Source of the DNA: Streptomyces collinus Tu 365
Lineage (GTDB): Bacteria; Actinomycetota; Actinomycetes; Streptomycetales; Streptomycetaceae
Direction: 5' to 3'
DNA length: 64,000 bases
NCBI RefSeq assembly: GCF_000444875.1
Contig: NC_021985.1
Location: forward strand, 1,116,001-1,180,000
Shown here in pieces: positions 53,439 through 60,893 of this stretch; position 1 is the stretch's first letter, and the number at the start of each line of letters is the position of its first letter. The notes below the pieces were generated by a model, which saw only the letters and a list, made by a program, of their open reading frames with translations, ran no database searches and was not told the origin of the DNA. A program made the position numbers and the translations under genes.

Positions 53439-54734
53439 ATGGCGGATGCGAGGGAGCTGCTGGACGCGGGCGAGAGGCTCGGGGCCGAGGAGCTGCGGGC
53501 GCTCCAGCTCGAGCGGCTGCGGGCCTCGCTCCGGCACGCCTACGAGAACGTGCCCTTCTACCGCGAGTCCTTCGACAAGGCCGGCGTCCGCCCCGAGGAC
53601 TGCCGCTCCCTCGACGACCTGGCGCACTTCCCCTTCGCCACCAAGGCCGACCTGCGGTCGCAGTACCCGTACGGCATGTTCGCCGTGCCCCGCGAGCGCA
53701 TCCGCCGATTGCACGCCTCCAGCGGCACCACGGGCCTGCCCACGGTGGTCGGCTACACGGAGAACGACCTCTCCATGTGGGCCGACATGGTGGCCCGCTC
53801 CCTGCGGGCGGCGGGCGCCCGGCCCGGCGACATCGCGCACGTGGCCTACGGCTACGGCCTGTTCACGGGCGGTCTGGGCGCCCACTACGGCGCCGAGCGC
53901 CTGGGCTGCACGGTCGTCCCCGCGTCCGGCGGCATGACGGCCCGGCAGGTCCAGCTCATCCGGGACCTGGAGCCCGACGTCATCATGGTCACCCCGTCGT
54001 ACATGCTGACCCTGCTGGACGAGTTCGAGCGCCAGGGCGTGGACCCGCGCGGCACCTCGCTGCGGGTGGGTGTGTTCGGGGCCGAGCCGTGGACCGAGCG
54101 GATGCGGCAGGAGATCGAGGAGCGGTTCGGGATCGACGCCGTCGACATCTACGGGCTGTCCGAGGTGATCGGTCCGGGCGTGGCGCAGGAGTGCGTGGAG
54201 ACCAAGGACGGCCTGCACGTGTGGGAGGACCACTTCTACCCCGAGGTCGTCGACCCGATCACCGGCGAGCTGCTGCCGGAGGGCGAGCGGGGTGAGCTGG
54301 TGTTCACCTCGCTGACCAAGGAGGCCATGCCGATCGTCCGGTACCGGACGCGGGACCTGACCCGGCTGCTGCCGGGCACGGCCCGGGTGTTCCGGCGCAT
54401 GGAGAAGATCACCGGGCGCAGCGACGACATGGTGATCCTGCGCGGGGTCAACCTGTTCCCGACCCAGATCGAGGAGATCGTGCTGCGCACCCCCGGTGTC
54501 GCGCCGCACTTCCAGCTCCGGCTGTCCCGCGAGGGCCGTATGGACGCGCTCACGGTACGGGCCGAGGCCCGCCCGGGTGCCACGCCCGGGATCCGGCAGG
54601 AGGCGGCCCGGTCCATCGCCGCGGCCGTGAAGGACGGCGTCGGGGTCTCCGTGGACGTGGAGATCGTGGAGCCGGAGTCGCTGGAACGCTCCGTCGGCAA
54701 GATCCGCCGGATCGTGGACCTGCGCCCCCGCTAG
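53439..54734 (+). CDS. paaK: Phenylacetate-CoA ligase family protein
   Basis: A CoA ligase of 431 residues, the standard PaaK length, forming phenylacetyl-CoA or a related aryl-CoA with ATP. The signatures are RHAYENVPFYRESFDKAGV, LHASSGTTGLPTVVGYTENDL (P-loop), YGYGLFTGGLGAHYGAERLG, VVPASGGMTARQVQLIRDLEPD, DIYGLSEVIGPGVAQEC, TSLTKEAMPIVRYRTRDLT and GRSDDMVILRGVNLFPTQIEE, plus the C-terminal GKIRRIVDLR with its lysine. No paaABCDE epoxidase or thioesterase genes follow, so this may be a stand-alone paralogue for phenylacetate, hydroxyphenylacetate or another aromatic acid. GGGAG lies 9 nt before the ATG at 53439, and a PaaR-like operator precedes it. It is convergent with the next ligase gene (19 bp between stops). 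Confidence 0.88.
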   Translation: MADARELLDAGERLGAEELRALQLERLRASLRHAYENVPFYRESFDKAGVRPEDCRSLDDLAHFPFATKADLRSQYPYGMFAVPRERIRRLHASSGTTGLPTVVGYTENDLSMWADMVARSLRAAGARPGDIAHVAYGYGLFTGGLGAHYGAERLGCTVVPASGGMTARQVQLIRDLEPDVIMVTPSYMLTLLDEFERQGVDPRGTSLRVGVFGAEPWTERMRQEIEERFGIDAVDIYGLSEVIGPGVAQECVETKDGLHVWEDHFYPEVVDPITGELLPEGERGELVFTSLTKEAMPIVRYRTRDLTRLLPGTARVFRRMEKITGRSDDMVILRGVNLFPTQIEEIVLRTPGVAPHFQLRLSREGRMDALTVRAEARPGATPGIRQEAARSIAAAVKDGVGVSVDVEIVEPESLERSVGKIRRIVDLRPR

Positions 54735-54753
54735 GGCGTGTCCGGTTCGGTGC

Positions 54754-56250
54754 CTAGTCCCCGAACCGGTCCCGCAGTTCGCGCTTGAGGATCTTGCCGC
54801 TGGCGTTGCGCGGCAGCGCGTCGACGAACAGGACCCGCTTGGGTGCCTTGAAGGCGGTGAGCTTCTCCCGTACGTGGGCGACCAGTTGCTCCTCCGTCAC
54901 CTCGCCGCGGGGGACGACCACCGCCGTCACGGCCTCCACCCAGCGCTCGTCGGGCAGTCCGATCACGGCGGCCTCGGCCACGCACTCGTGGGTGTAGAGG
55001 ACGTCCTCGACCTGGCGCGAAGCGACCAGCACGCCACCGGAGTTGATGACGTCCTTGACCCGGTCGACGATGGTGAACCAGCCGTCCTCGTCGCGCACCG
55101 CGAGGTCGCCGGAGTGGAACCAGCCGTCGCGGAACGCCTCGGCGGTCTCCTCGGGCTTGTTCCAGTAGCCCTCGCACAACTGCGGTGAGCGGTAGACGAT
55201 TTCCCCGGGGGTGCCGGCCGGCACGTCCTCGCCCTTGTCGTCCACCACGCGGGCGTCCACGAACAGCACGGTCCGGCCGCAGGAGTCGAGGCGGCCCTCG
55301 TGCTCGTCGGGGCCGAGCACGGTGGCCAGCGGGCCGATCTCGCTCTGCCCGAAGCAGTTGTAGAAGGCGAGCCCCGGCAGCCGTTCGCGCAGCCGCCGCA
55401 GCACCGGCACGGGCATGACCGACGCCCCGTAGTAGGCCTTGCGCAGTCCGCCCAGGTCCCGGACGGCGAAGTCGGACCGGTTCGCCAGGGCGATCCACAC
55501 CGTCGGCGGTGCGAACAGGCTGTCCACGCGGCCGGCCTCGACCAGGTCGAGGAGGCGGTCACCGTCGGGCGCGTCCAGGACGATGTTCGTCGCGCCGACC
55601 GCGAGGTACGGCAGCAGGAACACGTGCATCTGCGCGGAGTGGTAGAGCGGCAGCGCGTGCACCGGCCGGTCGCCCGCGCTCAGGTCGAGGGCGGTGATCG
55701 CGCTCAGGTACTCGTGGACCAGGGCCCGGTGGGTCATCATCGCGCCCTTGGGCAGGGCGGTGGTGCCCGAGGTGTACAGCAGTTGCACCAGGTCCTCGGT
55801 GCGCGGCCCGGGTCCGTCGTACGGCGGCGCGTCCGCCAGCCGGGTCAGGAAGGAGTCCGCGGTGTCGCGCAGGGGCAGCGCGCGGGCGCCGTCGGGCAGC
55901 CGCCCGGCGAGGTCGGGGTCGGTGAGCACCAGGGTGCTGCCGGACTGGCCGAGGAGGTACGCGAGGTCGTCACCGGTCAGGTTCTGGTTGACCGGCACGT
56001 GCACCAGACCGGCGCGGGCGCAGCCGAGGAAGGCGAGCACGTAGGCGTCCGAGTTGTGCCCGTAGGCGGCCACCCGGTCCCCGGGGGCGAGTCCCTCGGC
56101 TAGCAGGAGGCCCGCCGCCCGGGAGACGGCGTCGTCGAGTTCCCCGTACGTCCAGCTGCGTTCGCCGTACTCCAGCGCCACGCGGGCCGGAGTGCGGCGG
56201 GCGCTGCGCCGCAGCACCCCGTCCACGGTGCTGCTGTGTCGCTGCGTCAT
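54754..56250 (-). CDS. Long-chain/medium-chain acyl-CoA ligase (FadD family)
   Basis: A 498-residue adenylate-forming ligase. VALEYGERSWTYGELDDAVSRAAG opens it, followed by LLYTSGTTALPKGAMMTH (P-loop), PLYHSAQMHVFLLPYLAVGATN, YNCFGQSEIGPLATVLG, WFHSGDLAVRDEDGWFTIVDRVKDVINSGG and NASGKILKREL with the catalytic lysine. The closest general type is fatty-acyl-CoA synthetase of the FadD3/FadD13 kind. AGAGGA lies 9 nt before the ATG at 56250. It is the last gene of an operon with another ligase (44 bp upstream) and a flavoprotein. Three or four different ligases within 10 kb suggest uptake and activation of several carboxylic acids. Confidence 0.87.
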   Translation of the reverse strand: MTQRHSSTVDGVLRRSARRTPARVALEYGERSWTYGELDDAVSRAAGLLLAEGLAPGDRVAAYGHNSDAYVLAFLGCARAGLVHVPVNQNLTGDDLAYLLGQSGSTLVLTDPDLAGRLPDGARALPLRDTADSFLTRLADAPPYDGPGPRTEDLVQLLYTSGTTALPKGAMMTHRALVHEYLSAITALDLSAGDRPVHALPLYHSAQMHVFLLPYLAVGATNIVLDAPDGDRLLDLVEAGRVDSLFAPPTVWIALANRSDFAVRDLGGLRKAYYGASVMPVPVLRRLRERLPGLAFYNCFGQSEIGPLATVLGPDEHEGRLDSCGRTVLFVDARVVDDKGEDVPAGTPGEIVYRSPQLCEGYWNKPEETAEAFRDGWFHSGDLAVRDEDGWFTIVDRVKDVINSGGVLVASRQVEDVLYTHECVAEAAVIGLPDERWVEAVTAVVVPRGEVTEEQLVAHVREKLTAFKAPKRVLFVDALPRNASGKILKRELRDRFGD

Positions 56251-56294
56251 GACAGCCGATCCTCTGCCCTGCCGGACGCGCGGGTCAAGCACCC

Positions 56295-57845
56295 TCACAC
56301 CGGACGTGCGCGGCCTGCCCAGTAGGGGTCGCGCAGCCGCCGCTTGTACAGCTTGCCGTTGGGGTCGCGGGGCATCTCGGCGATGAAGTCGACGCTCCTG
56401 GGGCGCTTGTAGCCGGCGAGGCGGTCCGCGCAGTGGTCGAGCAGCGCGGCGGCGAGGGCCGGCCCCGGCTCGTGCCCGGGTGCCGGTTCGACGACGGCCT
56501 TGACCTCCTCACCCCAGTCGTCGTGCGGGATGCCGAAGGCGGCGGCGTCGGCGACGGCGGGGTGGGCGAGCAGCGCGGACTCGATCTCGGCCGGGTAGAT
56601 GTTGACCCCGCCGGAGATGATCATGTCGATCTTGCGGTCGCGCAGGAACAGGTAGCCGTCCTCGTCCAGGTAGCCGAGGTCGCCCACGGTGAAGAAGTCC
56701 CCGATGCGGTTCTTGCGTGTCTTGGTCTCGTCCTTGTGGTACGAGAAGCCGCCGGTGCTCATCTTCATGTAGACGGTGCCGAGCCGGCCGGGCGGCAGCC
56801 TGTTGCCGTCGTCGTCGAAGACCGCGAGTTCGCTGATGGGCCAGGCCCTGCCGACCGTGCCGGGCTTCTTCAGCCAGTCCTCGGCGGTGGCGAAGGCCCC
56901 GCCGCCCTCGCTGGCCGCGTAGTACTCCTCCACGCAGTGGCCCCACCAGTCGATCATGGCCCGCTTGACGTGGTCCGGGCAGGGGGCGGCACCGTGGATG
57001 GCGTGCCGCATGGACGACACGTCGTAGCGCGCCCGCACCTCCTCGGGGAGCGCCAGCAGGCGGTGGAACTGGGTGGGGACCATGTGGGTGTGGGTGCACC
57101 GGTGGGTGTCGACGAGGCGGAGCATGTCCTCGGGCGTCCATTTGTCCATGAGCACCAGGCGGTGGCCGATGTGCAGGGACGCGCCCGCGAACTGCAGGAC
57201 GGCCGTGTGGTAGAGCGGCGAGCAGACCAGATGGACGTTGCCGTCGAAGGGCCGGATGCCGAAGATGCCGAGGAAGCCGCCGAGGTAGGCCTCCTCGGGG
57301 GCCTTGCCGGGCAGGGGGCGGCGGATGCCGCGCGGGCGTCCGGTCGTACCGGAGGTGTAGTTCATGACCCAGCCGAGCGTGCGGTCGCCGGGGGCCGACG
57401 CGGGCTGTCCGTCGAGGAGTTCGGCGTACGGCCGGAAACCCCCGACCGCGCCGACCGCGTACCGGTGGGAGGCGGGGAGCCCGGCCTCGTCGGCGGCCCG
57501 GCGTGCCGCTTCGCCGAACCTCTCGTGCGCGACGAGCACCTTGGCGCTGGAGTCGGAGACGATCCAGGCGATCTCCGGGCCCACCAGGTGGTGGTTGACC
57601 GGGACCAGGTAGAACCCGGCCTGGCTGGCGGCCAGGTAGGCGGTGAGGAACTCGACCCCGTTGGGCAGGACGACGGCGAAGGCGTCGCCCCGGGTCAGGC
57701 CCGCGGTACGCAGCCCGTGCACGAGCCGGTTGGCGTCGGCGTGCAGGCGGCCCGCGGTCCACGGCTCGCCGTCGGGTGCGATCAGGACGGTGCGTTCGGG
57801 GTCCTGGGCGGCCTGGGCCCAGAAGCCGGCGGGGGGTGTGGTCAC
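56295..57845 (-). CDS. Acyl-CoA ligase, FadD4/bile-acid-ligase-like
   Basis: A 516-residue CoA ligase with GTG start at 57845. WVMNYTSGTTGRPRGIRRPLPG is the P-loop region with the RGIRRPL extension typical of a mycobacterial-type subgroup. CSPLYHTAVLQFAGASLHIGHRLVLMDKW follows, then HGAAPCPDHVKRAMIDWWG, EYYAASEGGGAFATAEDW, TVGDLGYLDEDGYLFLRDRKIDMIISGGVNIYPAEIE and PNGKLYKRRLRDPYW. The WWG and EYY(A)ASEG motifs suggest bulky or branched acids such as sterol or bile-acid side chains, an inference from family resemblance. The start overlaps the stop of the upstream flavoprotein gene (GTGA), and AAGGAG lies about 10 nt upstream, so the pair is translationally coupled. Confidence 0.85.
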   Translation of the reverse strand: MTTPPAGFWAQAAQDPERTVLIAPDGEPWTAGRLHADANRLVHGLRTAGLTRGDAFAVVLPNGVEFLTAYLAASQAGFYLVPVNHHLVGPEIAWIVSDSSAKVLVAHERFGEAARRAADEAGLPASHRYAVGAVGGFRPYAELLDGQPASAPGDRTLGWVMNYTSGTTGRPRGIRRPLPGKAPEEAYLGGFLGIFGIRPFDGNVHLVCSPLYHTAVLQFAGASLHIGHRLVLMDKWTPEDMLRLVDTHRCTHTHMVPTQFHRLLALPEEVRARYDVSSMRHAIHGAAPCPDHVKRAMIDWWGHCVEEYYAASEGGGAFATAEDWLKKPGTVGRAWPISELAVFDDDGNRLPPGRLGTVYMKMSTGGFSYHKDETKTRKNRIGDFFTVGDLGYLDEDGYLFLRDRKIDMIISGGVNIYPAEIESALLAHPAVADAAAFGIPHDDWGEEVKAVVEPAPGHEPGPALAAALLDHCADRLAGYKRPRSVDFIAEMPRDPNGKLYKRRLRDPYWAGRARPV

Positions 57846-58954
57846 GACGGGCCGCTCCTTCCGGCGATGCGGTTGACACGGTCGACGGCCCGCTCGAAGC
57901 CGCGGGTGAGGTCGTCGAAGACGGCCTGCACACCACGTTCGCTCGTCATCCGGCCGACGATCTGGCCGACGGGGGTGCCGAGCAGCGGGTCGATCTCGTA
58001 CTTCTGGATCCGGGAGACGGCGTCGGCGACCAGCAGGCCCTGCAACGGCATGGGCAGGGTGCCGGGCCCGTCCGGGCCGTCCCAGGCGTCGGTCCACTCG
58101 GTGCGCAGCTGGCGGGCCGGTTTCCCGGTCAGGGCGCGGGAGCGGACGGTGTCGCCGGACCCGGCGGCGAGGAGCTTGCGGGTGAGGGCCGGCGAGTGGA
58201 GGTCGGCCTCGGTGGTGGTGAGCCACACGGAGCCCAGCCAGACGCCCTGGGCGCCGAGGGCGAGGGCGGCCGCCACCTGCTGTCCGCTGCCGATGCCGCC
58301 CGCGGCGAGGACGGGCAGCGGGTCGACGGCCTCCACGACCTCGGGGGTCAGCACCATGGTGGCGATCTCGCCGGTGTGGCCGCCGGCTTCGTAGCCCTGG
58401 GCCACGACGACGTCGATGCCCGCCGCCTGGTGCTTGCGGGCGTGCCGGACGCTGCCCGCGAGCGCGGCGACCAGGACGTCCCGGTCGTGGGCGCGGGCGA
58501 CGACGTCGGCGGGCGGCGAGCCGAGGGCGTTGGCGAGCAGCCTGATCGGGTAGTCGAAGGCGACGTCGAGCTGGTTCCGGGCGACCTGCTCCATCCAGCC
58601 GGTGATGCGCCAGCCCGACGCCTCGCCCTCGGCCGGCTCCGGGACCCCGTACCGGGCGAGGGTGTCCCGCACGAACCGGCGGTGGCCCTCGGGGATCATC
58701 GCCTCGACGTCCGCCTCGGTGACACCCTCGACCTTCTTCGCCGGCATCACCACGTCGAGGCCGTAGGGCCGGCCCTCCGCGTGCGCCTCGATCCAGTCGA
58801 GGTCGCGCTTCAGCTCGTCGGGCGCGGTGTAGCGGACCGCGCCGAGCACTCCGAAGCCGCCGGCCCTGCTGATGGCGGCGGCCACGGCGGGGAACGGCGT
58901 GAAGCCGAAGACGGCGTGCTCGACGCCCAGTTTCCTGCTCAGCTCCGTCTGCAT
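57842..58954 (-). CDS. Nitronate monooxygenase (NPD) family FMN protein
   Basis: An FMN-dependent TIM-barrel enzyme of 370 residues. HAVFGFTPFPAVAAAISRAGGFGVLGAVRY is the N-terminal flavin-binding part. VVVAQGYEAGGHTGEIATMVL holds the family histidine, and VLAAGGIGSGQQVAAALALGAQGVWLGSVWL is the phosphate-binding loop. Relatives include nitronate monooxygenases, enoyl-ACP reductase-like proteins and the steroid-degrading flavin reductase IpdC; this sequence looks nearer to the Rv1533-type branch than to IpdC. No strong ribosome site precedes the ATG at 58954. It is the first gene of a three-gene operon with two acyl-CoA ligases, and the operator-like palindrome at 58998-59012 lies 44 bp upstream, which favours a role in acyl-CoA or terpenoid catabolism. 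Confidence 0.83.
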   Translation of the reverse strand: MQTELSRKLGVEHAVFGFTPFPAVAAAISRAGGFGVLGAVRYTAPDELKRDLDWIEAHAEGRPYGLDVVMPAKKVEGVTEADVEAMIPEGHRRFVRDTLARYGVPEPAEGEASGWRITGWMEQVARNQLDVAFDYPIRLLANALGSPPADVVARAHDRDVLVAALAGSVRHARKHQAAGIDVVVAQGYEAGGHTGEIATMVLTPEVVEAVDPLPVLAAGGIGSGQQVAAALALGAQGVWLGSVWLTTTEADLHSPALTRKLLAAGSGDTVRSRALTGKPARQLRTEWTDAWDGPDGPGTLPMPLQGLLVADAVSRIQKYEIDPLLGTPVGQIVGRMTSERGVQAVFDDLTRGFERAVDRVNRIAGRSGPS

Positions 58955-58997
58955 GCGCGCAGGATGCCGCAGTCCCCCGTACGACGGAAGACTTTTC

Positions 58998-59012
58998 CTG
59001 ATGCTCCGTCAG
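58998..59012. promoter_or_regulatory. Palindrome CTGATG-CTC-CGTCAG before the flavoprotein-ligase operon
   Basis: Arms of six with one mismatch, placed directly after the stop codon of the upstream gene (59013). It shares CTGA-N7-TCAG with 48655-48669 and could be a common TetR-type operator. The neighbouring TGCTCCG/CGGAGCA pair (59002-59008, 59021-59027) may alternatively form a weak hairpin. Confidence 0.5.
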
Positions 59013-60593
59013 TTAGCTTGCGGAGCAGGCGCCCTGGTCCGCCAGCACCGCCATCGCCGCGTTGTGGCCCGGCACTCCGCTCACCCCTCCCCCGCGCACC
59101 GCGCCCGCGCCGCAGAGGAGGACGTTGGCGTGGCCCGTCTCCACGCCCCAGCGTCCGGTGCCCTCCTGGGCGTACGGCCAGGACAGGGCGCGGTGGAAGA
59201 TGTTGCCGCCGGGCAGGCGCAGGTCGCGCTCCAGGTCCAGCGGGGTCTTCGCCTCGATGCAGGGGCGTCCGTCGGCGTCCGTGGCCAGGCAGTCGGCGAG
59301 GGGTTCGGCGAGGTGGGCGTCGAGCTGGGCGAGGGTGGACTTGAGCAGTTCCTCGCGCACCGCGTCGTTGTCCTGGGCGAACAGCCGGGCGGGGGTGTGC
59401 AGTCCGAACAGGGTCAGCGTCTGGTAGCCGCGTCCGGCGAGGTCGGGGCCGAGGATGCTGGGGTCGGTCAGCGAGTGGCAGTAGATCTCCGAGGGCGGCG
59501 CGCCGGGCAGCTCGCCGGCGGCGGCCTGGGCGTGGGCGGTGGCGAGCTGCTGATAGCCCTCGGCGATGTGGAAGGTGCCCGCGAAGGCCTCGCGCGGATC
59601 GACGTCGGGGTCGCGGAGCCTGGGCAGCCGCGTGAGCAGCATGTTCACCTTGAGCTGGGCGCCCTCGGCGGGCTCGGGGGCCGTGTCCCCGGTCAGCGCG
59701 GCCAGTTCGCGCGGGGAGGCGTTCACCAGGACGTGCCGGGCGGCGGCGACGCCCTCGCCGTCGGCCGTGCGGTAGCGGACCTCGGCGGTGCGCCCGTCGG
59801 TGTCGATGCCCAGCGCCTCGTGCCCGGTGGCGATCACCGCGCCGGCCGAGCGCGCGGCGGCCGCCAGCGCGTCGGTCAGGGCGCCCATGCCGCCGACCGG
59901 CACGTCCCAGGCGCCGGTGCCGCCGCCGATGACGTGGTAGAGGAAGCAGCGGTTCTGGGCGAGGGAGGCGTCGTGGGCGTCGGCGAAGGTGCCGATCAGC
60001 GCGTCGGTGAGGACCACGCCCCGCACCAGGTCGTCGGTGAAGTTCTCCTCGACGGCGACACCGATGGGCTCCTCGAACAGCGCCCGCCAGGCGGCCTCGT
60101 CGTCGACGCGGCGGCGCAGCTCGTCCCGGGTGGGCAGCGGTTCGGTGAGGGTGGGGAAGACGCGCTGGGCGACCTCGTGGGTCATGCCGTAGAAGCGCTG
60201 CCAGGCCGCGTACTCGCGCTCGCCGCCGGTCAGCCGGGCGAAGGCCGCCCGGGTACGTGGCTCGCCGCCGCCGACGAGGAGCCCGGTGGGCCGTCCGCCG
60301 CGCTCGACGGGGGTGTACGAGGAGATGGTGCGGCCGCGGAGGCCGACCTCGATCCCGAGGTCGCGCAGGATCTTCCGGGGCAGCAGGCTGACCAGGTAGG
60401 AGTAGCGCGACAGCCGGGCGTCCACCCCGGCGAACGGCCGGGTGGACACGGCGGCGCCGCCGGTGTGGTCCAGCCGTTCCAGCACCAGCACACTGCGGCC
60501 GGCCCGGGCCAGGTAGGCGGCGGCGACCAGACCGTTGTGGCCGCCGCCGACGATGACGGCGTCGTAGCTGCGGGTTCCCTCGTCGGCAGGCAT
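59013..60593 (-). CDS. Phytoene-desaturase-like FAD oxidoreductase (PYROXD2 type)
   Basis: An FAD-dependent oxidoreductase of 526 residues. YDAVIVGGGHNGLVAAAYLARAGRSVLVLE is the N-terminal dinucleotide-binding fold with the GxGxxG-type glycine triad. GGAAVSTRPFAGVDARLS follows, and LCGAGAVRGGGVSGVPGHNAAMAVL is the C-terminal FAD motif of the carotenoid desaturase superfamily. It does not sit in a carotenoid cluster (no crtB, crtE or lycopene cyclase in the window), and the VFPTLTEPLPTRDELRR and SEIYCHSLTDPSIL segments match the PYROXD2 group of uncertain function. The ATG at 60593 has AGAGG only one base upstream, so initiation may be weak or the start slightly off. It may be co-transcribed with the NPD operon or separated by the palindrome at 58998. 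Confidence 0.82.
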   Translation of the reverse strand: MPADEGTRSYDAVIVGGGHNGLVAAAYLARAGRSVLVLERLDHTGGAAVSTRPFAGVDARLSRYSYLVSLLPRKILRDLGIEVGLRGRTISSYTPVERGGRPTGLLVGGGEPRTRAAFARLTGGEREYAAWQRFYGMTHEVAQRVFPTLTEPLPTRDELRRRVDDEAAWRALFEEPIGVAVEENFTDDLVRGVVLTDALIGTFADAHDASLAQNRCFLYHVIGGGTGAWDVPVGGMGALTDALAAAARSAGAVIATGHEALGIDTDGRTAEVRYRTADGEGVAAARHVLVNASPRELAALTGDTAPEPAEGAQLKVNMLLTRLPRLRDPDVDPREAFAGTFHIAEGYQQLATAHAQAAAGELPGAPPSEIYCHSLTDPSILGPDLAGRGYQTLTLFGLHTPARLFAQDNDAVREELLKSTLAQLDAHLAEPLADCLATDADGRPCIEAKTPLDLERDLRLPGGNIFHRALSWPYAQEGTGRWGVETGHANVLLCGAGAVRGGGVSGVPGHNAAMAVLADQGACSAS

Positions 60594-60893
60594 GCCTCTT
60601 CGTAGCACGAGACGATCAAGACGGGCCAGAGGTACGCGGCGGCGGAGTGGGGAGCGGCGCGATGTCGGGCGGTCAAACGGCGTGCGCGGGCGGGGACACC
60701 GTCGTGGCGGGCGGCTCAAGGCGGGTTCCGGGCGGCTTACGGCGCGCTTCCGGTCGGCTCACGGCGTGGTGGTGGACAGCGGGTGGTGGTAGGCGGCTGG
60801 GGGCGGCCGAGGCCCGTTCGCCCGGGGGCGGCTGCCGGCCGCACGCCGCGCACGCGGCTCCGGCGTCGGTGGCCGGGTGCGCGCTCGGCGCGC
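60594..60893. repeat. Intergenic region with four degenerate copies of a GGCGGCTCACGGCG motif
   Basis: No gene is apparent in these 300 bp. Related 14-15-bp copies lie at 60668-60682, 60710-60723, 60731-60744 and 60753-60766, the last three about 21 bp apart. GCCGC-GCAC-GCGGC near 60845-60858, 36 nt past the kinase stop, is a possible short terminator for the minus-strand kinase gene. Confidence 0.4.

Noticed and set aside
57842..58954. IpdC of steroid ring degradation
   Set aside because: Same superfamily, but the N-terminal sequence differs from IpdC and no ipdAB or fadE genes are present.
59013..60593. Carotenoid biosynthesis cluster
   Set aside because: Only one desaturase-like gene; no phytoene synthase, GGPP synthase or cyclase nearby, and the sequence fits the PYROXD2 branch.
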